64,000 bases of DNA, taken from NCBI GenBank assembly GCA_000753575.1, contig JRFF01000053.1, positions 1 through 64,000 of the forward strand. The letters run 5' to 3'. Source of the stretch: Candidatus Izimoplasma sp. HR2. GTDB taxonomy: Bacteria; Bacillota_I; Bacilli_A; Izemoplasmatales; Izemoplasmataceae. This document shows, piece after piece, positions 7,484 to 14,514 of this stretch. Within the stretch, counting starts at the first letter, position 1, and the number at the start of each line of letters is the position of its first letter. Both the position numbers and the translations under genes were made by a program. The notes under the pieces were generated by a model that searched no databases, was not told the origin of the DNA, and saw nothing but the letters and a program-made list of their open reading frames with translations.

Positions 7484-7783
7484 ATGGATAATAAAACTGA
7501 ATACATCATTTGTGCAGCAATATGGGTACAAGATGGTAATAAATATGTGCATCAGCCAAAAAATGTAGAATCAGGATTTGTAGTTGCTGGATTTAGACAT
7601 TGTAATTGTTTTGTTACTCTTTTTATGCTTTATCCAAATAGAGAATATTTAAATATTTATGTTGATGGATTTTTAACAAGTCATGGAAGATTTGTAAAAA
7701 GAGATAAAGCTGCAGAAATTGCTTACCAATGTTGTCAAACGAATGAACGGAAAAAAATGTTATGTTCAGAAGATATTTATTAA
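7484..7783 (+). CDS. Conserved phage hypothetical protein (GFLTS / SEDIY type)
   Basis: 99 residues. The segments IICAAIWVQDG, GFRHCNCF, VDGFLTSHGRFVKRDKAAEIA and a terminal LCSEDIY look like a small family of unknown function widespread in tailed phages; this is from memory, not a search. AGGAG precedes the ATG. Four Cys in two pairs could bind metal. Confidence 0.7.
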   Translation: MDNKTEYIICAAIWVQDGNKYVHQPKNVESGFVVAGFRHCNCFVTLFMLYPNREYLNIYVDGFLTSHGRFVKRDKAAEIAYQCCQTNERKKMLCSEDIY

Positions 7784-7969
7784 GCTGTGGTATTAAAAGT
7801 TGGGACAAAAACTATTAAAATGTGGTAAACAAATTCTGTTATAACCGTATTAAGCTATTAAAAAATATTATTGAATTTTATTGGAAAATAACTAGAAGTG
7901 ATTGAAAGAAGAACCATGTTCATAAAAAGAAAAATTCAATCACCACAAAAGATTATAAGGAGAAATATT
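7784..7969 (+). other. Short noncoding gap
   Basis: 186 nt without a convincing gene. It contains a 9-bp inverted repeat (GTGATTGAA and TTCAATCAC) between about 7895 and 7945, and a GGTATTAAA word that recurs in the 9.8-10.5 kb region. No promoter seen. Confidence 0.4.
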
Positions 7970-8179
7970 ATGTGTAATGAAGATTGTAAAAATTGTAAAG
8001 AAGAATCTTTACCAGTTGAAAGATTAGAACCTAATAAAAAACATGTTATTGGAGTAGGAGTAGATACAGAATTAATTTCTGTTGGTGCTGAAGCACATAT
8101 TGCAATAGGAAATTTAATATTGGTAATTATTGTTGAAAATGAAAACGCAATTAGTTTAGAAATCATAACAGGAGATTAG
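7970..8179 (+). CDS. Hypothetical small protein with CxxxCxxC N-terminus
   Basis: 69 residues, MCNEDCKNCKEE then a hydrophobic beta-rich body (IGVGVDTELISVGAEAHIAI). ATG 7970 chosen for AAGGAG 8 nt upstream; the frame is open further upstream but without a ribosome site. Function unknown. Confidence 0.55.
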   Translation: MCNEDCKNCKEESLPVERLEPNKKHVIGVGVDTELISVGAEAHIAIGNLILVIIVENENAISLEIITGD

Positions 8180-8187
8180 GAGTTAAA

Positions 8188-8337
8188 ATGACTAGAAAAT
8201 CAAAAGCAAAAGTTATAGAAATGACTATGCCATTTAGAATTAATGAAAAGATAGTTATACCTAAAGATTTTATAGAAATAGATAGAGTGAATGAAGATGG
8301 ATGGATAATTGTAAGAGTAAAAAGGAAAGGAATGTAA
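8188..8337 (+). CDS. Hypothetical small basic protein
   Basis: 49 residues, MTRKSKAKVIEM then VIPKDFIEIDRVNEDGW, with a basic C-terminus. Shape and charge recall small SH3-like or AbrB-like beta proteins, but this is weak. GGAG upstream; the next ATG is one base after its stop. Confidence 0.5.
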   Translation: MTRKSKAKVIEMTMPFRINEKIVIPKDFIEIDRVNEDGWIIVRVKRKGM

Positions 8338-8338
8338 T

Positions 8339-8503
8339 ATGTTAAAAAAATCATCAATAAAACTTACTGTAATATTAAGTGTTATATTTCTTGTTTATCT
8401 TATTGCTGCAACAGAAAGTTTATTAGCGGGAATTTCAATTTTTGGATTTTTCGCTTTGTTGATTATATCAATTGTACATGATATGCGGAAAATATATAAA
8501 TAA
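8339..8503 (+). CDS. Small membrane peptide
   Basis: 54 residues with two hydrophobic helices (TVILSVIFLVYLIAA and GISIFGFFALLIISIV) and a short basic tail. AAAGGAA precedes the ATG. First of a run of micro-membrane proteins between 8339 and 9835. Confidence 0.55.
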   Translation: MLKKSSIKLTVILSVIFLVYLIAATESLLAGISIFGFFALLIISIVHDMRKIYK

Positions 8504-8514
8504 GGAGAATAGAT

Positions 8515-8655
8515 ATGGGATTTTTAATAAATATAGGAATAACAATGATAATATTCTTAGCAATTTGGTTAATACCATATTATTCATGAAATATTACAGA
8601 AAAAAATTTAAAAAAAATAAAAAAAAAAGATTTAAAAAAAAATAAAAAAAAATAA
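8515..8655 (+). CDS. Small membrane peptide with poly-Lys tail; TGA may be Trp
   Basis: With TGA (8587-8589) as Trp the product is 46 residues: a single transmembrane helix (IGITMIIFLAIWLIPYY) and a Lys-rich tail encoded by long A-runs. If TGA stops here the peptide is 24 residues. The A-rich tail is prone to slippage. AAGGAG precedes the ATG. Confidence 0.45.
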
Positions 8656-8682
8656 AAATAAATTATAAAGGAGGAATGTATT

Positions 8683-8763
8683 ATGTTTATGGGAATATTA
8701 GTATTAATAGTAATAGTTGTAGTAGTTTTTGTTATAAGTTATCATTATCAAGATTATCTTTAA
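8683..8763 (+). CDS. Micro-membrane peptide
   Basis: 26 residues, one hydrophobic helix (ILVLIVIVVVVFVISY), with AAGGAGG upstream. Likely a membrane peptide; function unknown. Confidence 0.45.
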   Translation: MFMGILVLIVIVVVVFVISYHYQDYL

Positions 8764-8782
8764 AATATAAAGGAGATATAAG

Positions 8783-8887
8783 ATGGAATTTTTAATAAGT
8801 ATGGGAATAGTAATAATAGTATTATTAGTAGCATGGTCAGTACCATATGGATTGTATCTAATTATAGAACATTTTTTTGAAAAATAA
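8783..8887 (+). CDS. Micro-membrane peptide
   Basis: 34 residues, one transmembrane helix (IVIIVLLVAWSVPYGLYLII). The start (MEFLISMGIVIIV) resembles the 8515 peptide (MGFLINIGITMII), so the two probably arose by duplication. AAGGAG upstream. Confidence 0.5.
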   Translation: MEFLISMGIVIIVLLVAWSVPYGLYLIIEHFFEK

Positions 8888-8924
8888 AAAATAAAATTTA
8901 TTTAAATTGTATTGGAGGTTAGTT

Positions 8925-9110
8925 ATGAAAGTTTTACAAAAAGGAAGTGAAAGAACATTTAAAAAAGAATGTCATAATTGTTATAGTCTTTTAGAATATA
9001 ATATGGAAGATGCGAAAATATTAGAAAGAGATTTTAATGGGATAATAAATGTAAGTTATTATATAACATGTCCTATATGTAAAGCAATTATAGACGTTAG
9101 CAGAAAATAA
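8925..9110 (+). CDS. Zinc-ribbon protein
   Basis: 61 residues with CHNC (about 17-20) and CPIC (about 49-52) knuckles: a compact zinc ribbon. Basic N-terminus. ATG chosen for GGAGG 7 nt upstream. Possibly nucleic-acid binding. Confidence 0.6.
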   Translation: MKVLQKGSERTFKKECHNCYSLLEYNMEDAKILERDFNGIINVSYYITCPICKAIIDVSRK

Positions 9111-9139
9111 TTTTATTTAAACCGCATTAGGAGGAAATT

Positions 9140-9283
9140 ATGAAAAATAAATATGTATTTAAGTATAGTTTGATTGGAGATTATAATTTTGATGTAACTG
9201 CACCGAAAGGATATATTTATTATGGATATGAGATAGATGAAAGTTCTCAAATAATTATACATATATTTAAACTAATTGAGTAA
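9140..9283 (+). CDS. Hypothetical small protein
   Basis: 47 residues, beta-rich and aromatic (MKNKYVFKYSLIGDYNF). It is preceded by TTTAAACCGCATTAGGAGG, a leader repeated before several neighbours. Function unknown. Confidence 0.5.
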   Translation: MKNKYVFKYSLIGDYNFDVTAPKGYIYYGYEIDESSQIIIHIFKLIE

Positions 9284-9312
9284 ATACATTTAAACCGCAT
9301 TGGAGGTGTAAT

Positions 9313-9597
9313 ATGTTATTTAAAAAAGAAATTTTAACTGAAATAGAATGTCAAATTCTTGATAAAGATTGTAATGGGTTTACCTTAATAGATGAAGGTG
9401 AATGGGTTCAAAGCGGAAAATATCAGTATAAAACTATAATATTTAAATTTGAAGGAAAATATTATATGTTACAAGATACAAGAAGCGGATCTCCTTTTAC
9501 TGACTGGTATTATGATTCTGATAATTGGAGTGATGAAGTTAATTGCATGGAAGTATATCCGAAAGAAGTTACAATAACTGTATGGGAAGCTGTTTAA
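9313..9597 (+). CDS. Hypothetical protein
   Basis: 94 residues, beta-rich, starting MLFKKEILTEIECQ. The middle motif LQDTRSGSPFTDWYYDSD followed by EVYPKEVTI is distinctive and may mark a phage family, but I cannot name it. Leader AAACCGCATTGGAGG precedes the ATG. Confidence 0.65.
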   Translation: MLFKKEILTEIECQILDKDCNGFTLIDEGEWVQSGKYQYKTIIFKFEGKYYMLQDTRSGSPFTDWYYDSDNWSDEVNCMEVYPKEVTITVWEAV

Positions 9598-9630
9598 TAG
9601 GTAAAAGTATTAATTATTTGGAGGTTAATT

Positions 9631-9732
9631 ATGGAAATTTTAATAGGAATATTAATAGGAACGTTAGGATTAATGGTATTATTTTTAATAGGATGGAAAA
9701 TAGGAGATATTTTATTTAATAAGTACGTTTAA
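9631..9732 (+). CDS. Micro-membrane peptide
   Basis: 33 residues, one transmembrane helix (ILIGTLGLMVLFLIGW) with GGAGG upstream. Similar in style to the peptide at 9752. Function unknown. Confidence 0.45.
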   Translation: MEILIGILIGTLGLMVLFLIGWKIGDILFNKYV

Positions 9733-9751
9733 ACCGCATTAGGAGGAAGTT

Positions 9752-9835
9752 ATGGATATTATAGGAATGTTAATAGTAATAATAATATGGTCTTTAATAG
9801 GATATTTAATAGGAAAGAATGTATCTAATAAGTAA
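9752..9835 (+). CDS. Micro-membrane peptide
   Basis: 27 residues, one transmembrane helix (IIGMLIVIIIWSLIGYLIG). Leader AAACCGCATTAGGAGG. Function unknown. Confidence 0.45.
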   Translation: MDIIGMLIVIIIWSLIGYLIGKNVSNK

Positions 9836-9899
9836 ATTCAGTTAAACCGCACTTAAAGTAGGTATTAAATCAATTAGAACCGCGGTAGGAGGTGTAAAT

Positions 9900-10076
9900 A
9901 TGAATTATAAATCTAAAAAAAATAAAAAACGCAGAAGAAATTATAGACATATTAAATTAGAATGCACTTCTCATAAAGGAGGAAAAAGAAAAATTGATGC
10001 TATAAGTTTTTCTAAGAATCGTAGGAAGTCATGTTCAACAAGAAATTATAAGAAAACAGGATTAAACGTAATATAA
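9900..10076 (+). CDS. Small very basic protein
   Basis: 58 residues with about 20 Lys/Arg (MNYKSKKNKKRRRNYRH...), likely nucleic-acid binding or ribosome-associated. Leader AACCGCGGTAGGAGG precedes the ATG. Last small gene before the noncoding region at 10.1-11.1 kb. Confidence 0.5.
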   Translation: MNYKSKKNKKRRRNYRHIKLECTSHKGGKRKIDAISFSKNRRKSCSTRNYKKTGLNVI

Positions 10077-11142
10077 TAAATAAATTTAAACTGAAAAAAA
10101 AAAGTAGGTATTAAATTTATTAAAATTGTATCTATATTCTAATCTACGTTTTCTTACTCTTGGTCAAAGTTATATAATTCAGCGGTATTAAAGTAATACG
10201 TAAATTCAGTTAAACCGCACTATGTTATATATAAACTAACATATAAAGACTAGTAAGAAAACGTAAGGAAGGATTAGTAAGAAAAAGTAAGTAAGAAAGG
10301 GGTATTAAAAAAGAAATAGAATATATGAGTTATGTAAATAAAAAGTAGAAAAGAGAAGGGTTGTATTAAATTATATAATCAAAGGGGTAAAAGAACCTTT
10401 TATGTTAAAATAAAGGAATTGAAGAGGTAAAAGAATCCCGCTCATCCCATGTACTTAAGTATCCCTATTTATCGTACACTTACTTTTGACCTAGTGGTAT
10501 TGAATTTTACTTAAATTTATCCAGAAGGAGATATTTTTATACTACACCGTATACGAAAGCAATATTATTTTATTTACTCCACGAGATTATTATTCTCGAA
10601 AAGTAATAAAAAAGAGTAGGTACGAGCGTTAGCGAGTACCTATAACGAATAGCGAGTGTAACGAGCAATTCACTATACATAGAGGGGATTTGTATATAAC
10701 GTAATGCGGTGCTAAAGCACCTTATTACTAATTAGTAAGAACGTATTGTTACGTAATTAGGTGCTAACGCACCTTATTACTATAGGATTTATTTACTCTA
10801 CGAGATGACCAAAGTGGAAAGTAAATGAATAGGGGGGGGGGTTTCTTTCTCATTATATATGTACTTTTAAATATATGAGTTAAACATTTCTGCCCAAAAG
10901 ATTAGAACAAACTATATAATAATAAAATTTAAGAATTAGAGGGAGAAATGCGTTACCGCATTTCTCCTATATATTGATTTTATAGTAATTAGATAATTCA
11001 ATAAGGCTACGAGATTAATGAAGTGGAAAGTAATAAGTATGTAATATGTATTATTATTTCCTCGTATTTTAAACTTAATTTCTATCAAAAGTAACCACAT
11101 ATTTATTAAATATTTCTGCCCAGAAGTTTAGAGCATATTATA
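10077..11142. other. 1 kb noncoding region with repeats and hairpins
   Basis: No convincing gene. It holds a 13-bp inverted repeat (10146-10158 with 10252-10264), a hairpin at 10619-10640, and two near-identical hairpin modules (GGTGCTAAAGCACC and GGTGCTAACGCACC, about 10700-10728 and 10757-10786). There is also a run of ten G (10832-10841) and an 11-bp hairpin GGAGAAATGCG/CGCATTTCTCC near 10950. A diverged direct duplication (ACGAGAT...GTGGAAAGTAA then ATTTCTGCCCA) starts near 10797 and 11006. Candidate origin or packaging/regulatory region; role not determined. Confidence 0.55.
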
Positions 11143-11171
11143 TTGACAATTTATTATAATTATGTTATAAT
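11143..11171 (+). promoter_or_regulatory. Sigma70-type promoter, rightward
   Basis: TTGACA (11143-11148), 17 nt, TATAAT (11166-11171). Drives the genes from 11201 to 12295. Confidence 0.85.
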
Positions 11172-11200
11172 ATATATAGAAATTAAAGAAAGGATAAATT

Positions 11201-11644
11201 ATGACAAATTGGGAACCTATATATGGATATAATGATTTATATATGATAAGTAAAGATGGACAGTTTAAAAAGGGAAATGAAGTTTTAGAAACTTTCCTAA
11301 GAGAAGATGATAAGGAATATATTATATTAATTAGTAAAACTGGCGAAAAGTGTATTTATTTAGTATCTACCTTATTAAAGAAATATTTTCCGGAAGACAA
11401 AGAAAAGTGAAAACAAATAGAAGAATTCAATAATAAATACTATATAAGTAGCAATGGAAGAGTTCTGTATAAAGATGAATGAGGAAAAGAAAATTTAATA
11501 ACAATACTTTATAGAAATGGTTGCGCATATGTTCGTTTATATGTAAAAAGAGAAAAAAGATACACATATTATATTCATTCATTAATGGATAAGTATTTTC
11601 CAGAAATAGAATATAAAGATGAAGGGTTTAGAGATACTTTTTAA
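11201..11644 (+). CDS. Tandem NUMOD4-like protein, no HNH domain; two TGA Trp
   Basis: 147 residues when TGA at 11408 and 11480 are Trp. Two diverged copies of a NUMOD4-like unit are visible: WEPIYGYNDLYMISKDGQF (residues 4-22) and, starting with the TGA-encoded Trp, WKQIEEFNNKYYISSNGRV. Each is followed by a region ending in LLKKYFPE or LMDKYFPE. NUMOD4 normally precedes an HNH nuclease; none is present, so this may be a DNA-binding remnant or a regulator. Confidence 0.65.
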
Positions 11645-11656
11645 GGAGGAATAAAT

Positions 11657-11785
11657 ATGAAAGAATTATTATATGAATTATTTTTTACATTAATGCATTG
11701 TATAATATTTTTTGTTTTTGCAGTGATTACTGTAGGTAAAATTATTTTATTACCATTTAGATATATTCTAAATAAATTAAGATAA
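11657..11785 (+). CDS. Small membrane peptide
   Basis: 42 residues with one long hydrophobic helix (CIIFFVFAVITVGKIILL) and basic ends. AGGAGG precedes the ATG. Function unknown. Confidence 0.5.
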   Translation: MKELLYELFFTLMHCIIFFVFAVITVGKIILLPFRYILNKLR

Positions 11786-11796
11786 GGAGTAAGATT

Positions 11797-11961
11797 ATGC
11801 GGTTAAGATGTATTTACGACTTAGAAACGGAAGGATTGACGTATGGGAAGATATACAATCTTAGAATAGAAACAAATACTTCTTATGCTGTAAAGAATGA
11901 TAATGGAGACTTAGGGATTTATTTTAAATTTCGATTTAAAATAGTAAAGGAGGAGAACTAA
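11797..11961 (+). CDS. Hypothetical small beta-rich protein
   Basis: 54 residues, MRLRCIYDLETEGLTYGKIYN..., resembling a small SH3-like barrel seen in many phage orphans. AAGGAG upstream. One base separates it from the next gene. Confidence 0.55.
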   Translation: MRLRCIYDLETEGLTYGKIYNLRIETNTSYAVKNDNGDLGIYFKFRFKIVKEEN

Positions 11962-11962
11962 A

Positions 11963-12295
11963 ATGAAAGTGATGTTAGTAATTATGTTAATAGGTTTACT
12001 TGTGATGGGATTAATATTAACTGGATTCCAAGAGCAAATATCAGTGCTTGAAGATCAACAAGTTACTTTACTTCTTAAATTAGAAGAAGAAAATATTGCT
12101 AGACGTGCGGCAATAACGAATTTAGATGAAGTAACATTTGAGGCTGATAAGGCATTGGCAGATTATCAGAACACTATGGTAGATTATATAAATAACAATT
12201 TAGTAACAGCAGAATATATAGAGTATATGTATGAAGTGTTTGACGTAAGAACTAGAGATTTAAAATCAATGATTGAAGCGTTGCAGGGAGAATAG
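11963..12295 (+). CDS. Membrane-anchored coiled-coil protein
   Basis: 110 residues: an N-terminal transmembrane helix (VMLVIMLIGLLVMGLILTGF) followed by a charged coiled-coil-like region (ISVLEDQQVTLLLKLEEENIARRAA). The layout resembles a type II membrane protein, such as an i-spanin, but there are no lysis genes nearby. AAAGGAGGAG precedes the ATG. The stop lies in the loop of a terminator. Confidence 0.6.
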   Translation: MKVMLVIMLIGLLVMGLILTGFQEQISVLEDQQVTLLLKLEEENIARRAAITNLDEVTFEADKALADYQNTMVDYINNNLVTAEYIEYMYEVFDVRTRDLKSMIEALQGE

Positions 12296-12310
12296 TCTCC
12301 CTGTTTTTTT
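12284..12310 (+). terminator. Strong rho-independent terminator
   Basis: Stem CAGGGAGA/TCTCCCTG with loop ATAG, followed by seven or more T. The TAG in the loop is the stop codon of the 11963 gene. Ends the rightward early block. Confidence 0.85.
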
Positions 12311-12372
12311 GCGGTTTAAATGAGAAATTTCTTCTTCAGTTTGTCAAGGATGCGGTGTATTTTTCACATAAA

Positions 12373-12455
12373 AAAAAGAGATAAAAGACTTCCAAGTTCT
12401 ACCCGATGTTGTAGGGGTCGAGTATACCTGTACTTGATTTATCTCTTTTATATAA
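12373..12455 (-). terminator. Long-stem terminator with internal structure
   Basis: On the minus strand AAAGAGATAAA and TTTATCTCTTTTTTTT form the outer stem. About 55 nt inside can form a further hairpin (CTACCCGATGTTGTAG). It follows the leftward gene 12457-12768, and the two blocks converge here. I considered a tRNA in this sequence and rejected it. Confidence 0.55.
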
Positions 12456-12456
12456 C

Positions 12457-12768
12457 TTACTCAACGTCAACTGCTGGAGCATTTTCTTTGTCTTCTGTAT
12501 TATGACAAGGACAGTCGCAGTCATCTGGACAGTCTTCGTTACAATCGCACTCCGCGTCGTCCTCAATTACAATTTCTAATCTTTTTGATTTAACAATTAC
12601 TTTAATAACAATGTCTTGGTCTTTTCCTCTTAGTAACAACTCTCCACTAGCAAGATCTACTAGAATTTCATCACTTGTAGCTACAAATCCGCTTGCAAGT
12701 CTTGCTTTAACATCTTCTCTAGCAAGTTTAGCTAATTCTTTTGCACTTACTTCTTTAATTACTTCCAT
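12457..12768 (-). CDS. Acidic protein with Cys/Asp tail
   Basis: 103 residues. The central part (DVKARLASGFVATSDEILVD...DIVIKVIVKSKRLEIVIE) matches the 16848 protein (NVKLRLAEGFETTVDEMLID...VEIKIIVKKEQLKIEIV), so they are paralogues. The C-terminus CDCNEDCPDDCDCPCH is a dense metal-binding-like cluster missing from the paralogue. Function unknown. AGGAGAG precedes the ATG. Confidence 0.65.
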   Translation of the reverse strand: MEVIKEVSAKELAKLAREDVKARLASGFVATSDEILVDLASGELLLRGKDQDIVIKVIVKSKRLEIVIEDDAECDCNEDCPDDCDCPCHNTEDKENAPAVDVE

Positions 12769-12784
12769 AACCCATCTCTCCTTT

Positions 12785-12955
12785 TTATCCTTTAGTATAC
12801 CTTATTTTACCTCTATCTACTTCTAAATAATCAATATTTATTTCAAGTTTTAAATATCTTCCACGAGTACTGCCATTATCGCTTCCATAAAAAACGACAT
12901 AGCTACCTTTAAAAAACTGTTCTATGTTTACGCTACTTATAAAAAATGTTAACAT
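12785..12955 (-). CDS. Hypothetical small protein downstream of structured RNA
   Basis: 56 residues, beta-rich (SYVVFYGSDNGSTRGRYLKLEI). Perfect AAGGAGG 6 nt before the ATG. It lies directly after the 25-bp helix RNA at 12970-13174, so it is the likely target of that leader. No family recognised. Confidence 0.55.
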   Translation of the reverse strand: MLTFFISSVNIEQFFKGSYVVFYGSDNGSTRGRYLKLEINIDYLEVDRGKIRYTKG

Positions 12956-12969
12956 ATTTTATCCTCCTT

Positions 12970-13174
12970 ATTAATTCCTTAAAAATGTTTGAAGTTTACT
13001 GGCTGGGTTGTCTCCAGAGACATGATTTTTAATTAAGATTATTGCCTAGGTTAACTTAATTGCGGTACATGTGCTTCGATCAAATGAACTTAGCGCGCAC
13101 TATGTCATTTATGTTTCTTACCAAGGTTCCTACTTTTTCGCGGAACGAGCTTCAAACATTTTTAAGGAATTAAT
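12970..13174 (-). ncRNA. Structured RNA closed by a 25-bp perfect helix
   Basis: ATTAATTCCTTAAAAATG... (12970-12994) is exactly complementary to 13150-13174. The 155 nt between contain further pairings (GTCTC-CA-GAGAC; AATTAAG/CTTAATT; AAATGA/TCATTT). A consensus promoter at 13198-13226 starts transcription about 17 nt before the helix, and the helix ends within 10 nt of the next AAGGAGG. It fits a leader RNA or an excised stable RNA. No known class recognised. Confidence 0.6.
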
Positions 13175-13197
13175 TTTCTTTTCCTTTAACTATCTAT

Positions 13198-13226
13198 ATT
13201 ATATCATATCCTTACTTAAAAGTCAA
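13198..13226 (-). promoter_or_regulatory. Sigma70-type promoter for the structured RNA
   Basis: Minus-strand TTGACT (13221-13226), 17 nt, TATAAT (13198-13203). Predicted start about 13191, directly in front of the 25-bp helix. Confidence 0.8.
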
Positions 13227-13245
13227 TAGTTTTTTTAATATTTTT

Positions 13246-13455
13246 TTAATTTTCTTGCAAAGGTCTGATATTACAAGTGTCACCAGTATCTACTGTAACT
13301 CCATATTCAGCAATCCTTTCTACATACTCCATGAATCTAACATGAGCCTTATGAAGATTCTGTGCTTCGATAATACGAGTTGCTCTACCTTTCGATTTTG
13401 TTTCTGCGTCTGTCCAGTTAAATGAAACTATATAAAATCCTGGCATAATTTTCAT
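13246..13455 (-). CDS. Hypothetical small protein
   Basis: 69 residues, MKIMPGFYIVSFNWTDAETKSKG..., alpha/beta, with two Cys. GGAGAAAAG precedes the ATG. Own promoter at 13485-13513. The product resembles small phage orphans of the form Y.V.W....G.....I.A....A, but I cannot name a family. Confidence 0.6.
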   Translation of the reverse strand: MKIMPGFYIVSFNWTDAETKSKGRATRIIEAQNLHKAHVRFMEYVERIAEYGVTVDTGDTCNIRPLQEN

Positions 13456-13484
13456 ATCTTTTCTCCTTTCCTTTATCTATATAT

Positions 13485-13513
13485 ATTATATCATATCTAC
13501 ACTTGAATGTCAA
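13485..13513 (-). promoter_or_regulatory. Sigma70-type promoter
   Basis: Minus-strand TTGACA (13508-13513), 17 nt, TATAAT (13485-13490). The last of the consensus early-type promoters before the box-type promoters begin. Confidence 0.85.
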
Positions 13514-13530
13514 GTAAATTTTATTAATTT

Positions 13531-13640
13531 TTACTGGACATATGCTCTTTACGGCTAGGTGATGCATCGAACAGAATTTTACTGGACATGAGCGCTTTAC
13601 AGCTAGGTAGTGCACTGGGCAGAATTTACTGGAAAATTAT
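13531..13640. repeat. Tandem repeat, 48-bp period, about 2.2 copies
   Basis: Units beginning TTACTGGACAT at 13531 and 13579, with a partial third at 13626 (period 48 then 47 bp). Conserved core TTTACRGCTAGGTRRTGCA. An open frame crosses it on the minus strand but merely translates the repeat, so I do not call a gene. Confidence 0.7.
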
Positions 13641-13822
13641 GGAAAAAGGTCGGTGTATTTGCGGTGTATATGCGGTGTATAATTTCCAGGTTGCCTTCGG
13701 CGTTCGGTGTATAAGTGTCAAGGGTGCGGTGTATAAAAGGGACTTTGGTTTGTCAAGAGTGCGGTGTAGGAGGTCGGTGTATTGAGAAGTGCGGTGTATT
13801 GAAGATAAAAAAAAGAAGAGAA
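13641..13822. repeat. Cluster of CGGTGTA boxes, no gene
   Basis: Eight copies of CGGTGTA in about 150 bp, mostly as TGCGGTGTAT. No matching -10 lies 26 nt away, so these look like spare binding sites beyond the promoter copies. No convincing coding region. Confidence 0.6.
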
Positions 13823-14113
13823 TTAATCTTCTTCAACTATTAATGTACTAGTTACTGTTTTAAAAGAAACAATTTCAGAATCTTCTATTAGAAATGCAAT
13901 ATTTTTAAGAGTAAAAAAATCTGTTTCAATATCTCCATTTTCATAAAAAAGTACAAAACTCTCACTATTTGTGCATTTTATTACAAAACAGTTAGGCAAA
14001 CAAGAATCATTTATTAAAATTAAACTTTTTTCATTTTCTAATTCTGTATAAATTTCATTAGTTAATTTTTCACTTGGTAATTCTTCTATTTTGACTTTAA
14101 AATTCATATCCAT
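13823..14113 (-). CDS. Hypothetical acidic protein
   Basis: 96 residues, alpha/beta, starting MDMNFKVKIEELPSEKLTNEI. RBS AAGGTGGTG. A single-gene unit with its own box promoter (14137-14177) and a terminator whose stem includes the stop codon. Function unknown. Confidence 0.65.
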   Translation of the reverse strand: MDMNFKVKIEELPSEKLTNEIYTELENEKSLILINDSCLPNCFVIKCTNSESFVLFYENGDIETDFFTLKNIAFLIEDSEIVSFKTVTSTLIVEED

Positions 14114-14136
14114 AACTTCACCACCTTTCTACTTAT

Positions 14137-14177
14137 AGTATACCATATGTATTCTTATATTACTATCATGCGGTGTA
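14137..14177 (-). promoter_or_regulatory. Box promoter (TACACCGCA-N26-TATACT)
   Basis: Minus-strand box at 14169-14177, exactly 26 nt, then -10 TATACT at 14137-14142, preceded by TGG (extended -10). No -35. Drives 13823-14113. Confidence 0.75.
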
Positions 14178-14278
14178 TAATAAATTTTAGCTGAATGTAT
14201 TATGTACACCGGATAAAGCGGTGTAGTATGTCAAGTTTGCGGTGTATATAAAAGAAAAGAGATTTTACTCTCTTTTAC

Positions 14279-14488
14279 TTATCTGGCATTAACTGGTGTT
14301 AATTCTTCCGCCATTCCTAATTTTACCAATACTAAGTATTCTTTATTGCTAAGGTAAATATAAGTAAATTTATCTTCATCTCCATGTATTGCTACTTCTA
14401 TTTTTAATTCTTCAACTTCTTTTAAACTCATAACTGCTCTACTTGTTTCTCCTAAACGTGTATATGCCACTACTACTATATCAGTCAT
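14279..14488 (-). CDS. Hypothetical small protein
   Basis: 69 residues, MTDIVVVAYTRLGETSRAVMSLKEVEELK..., with an alpha/beta pattern. RBS AAGGTGGTG. Single-gene unit with box promoter at 14515-14555. No family recognised. Confidence 0.6.
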   Translation of the reverse strand: MTDIVVVAYTRLGETSRAVMSLKEVEELKIEVAIHGDEDKFTYIYLSNKEYLVLVKLGMAEELTPVNAR

Positions 14489-14514
14489 TTTCTACACCAC
14501 CTTTCTATACATTA

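Larger units (their letters stand above)
9115..10217 (+). repeat. Repeated TTTAAACCGCA boxes before ribosome sites
   Basis: The word TTTAAACCGCATTRGGAGG occurs at about 9115, 9288 and 9728, with looser copies at 9840, 9878 and 10206. In four cases it runs straight into the Shine-Dalgarno of a small gene. Related AACCGCG words occur at 28565 and 28660, and inverted copies near 12309, 28972 and 29207. Could be a translational operator or a duplicated leader cassette. Confidence 0.6.

Noticed and set aside
8590..8660. Long A-rich tract as a slippage or control element
   Set aside because: It can be explained as the Lys-rich tail of the 8515 peptide; nothing else supports a special role.
12373..12455. 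tRNA-like fold (7-bp outer stem AGAGATA/TATCTCT)
   Set aside because: No T-arm GTTCGA, no D-arm and no seven-base anticodon loop; it fits a terminator with an internal hairpin. I found no tRNA anywhere in the window.
13418..13615. Open frame across the 48-bp repeat on the minus strand
   Set aside because: It only translates the repeat, has no ribosome site, and crosses a strong promoter.
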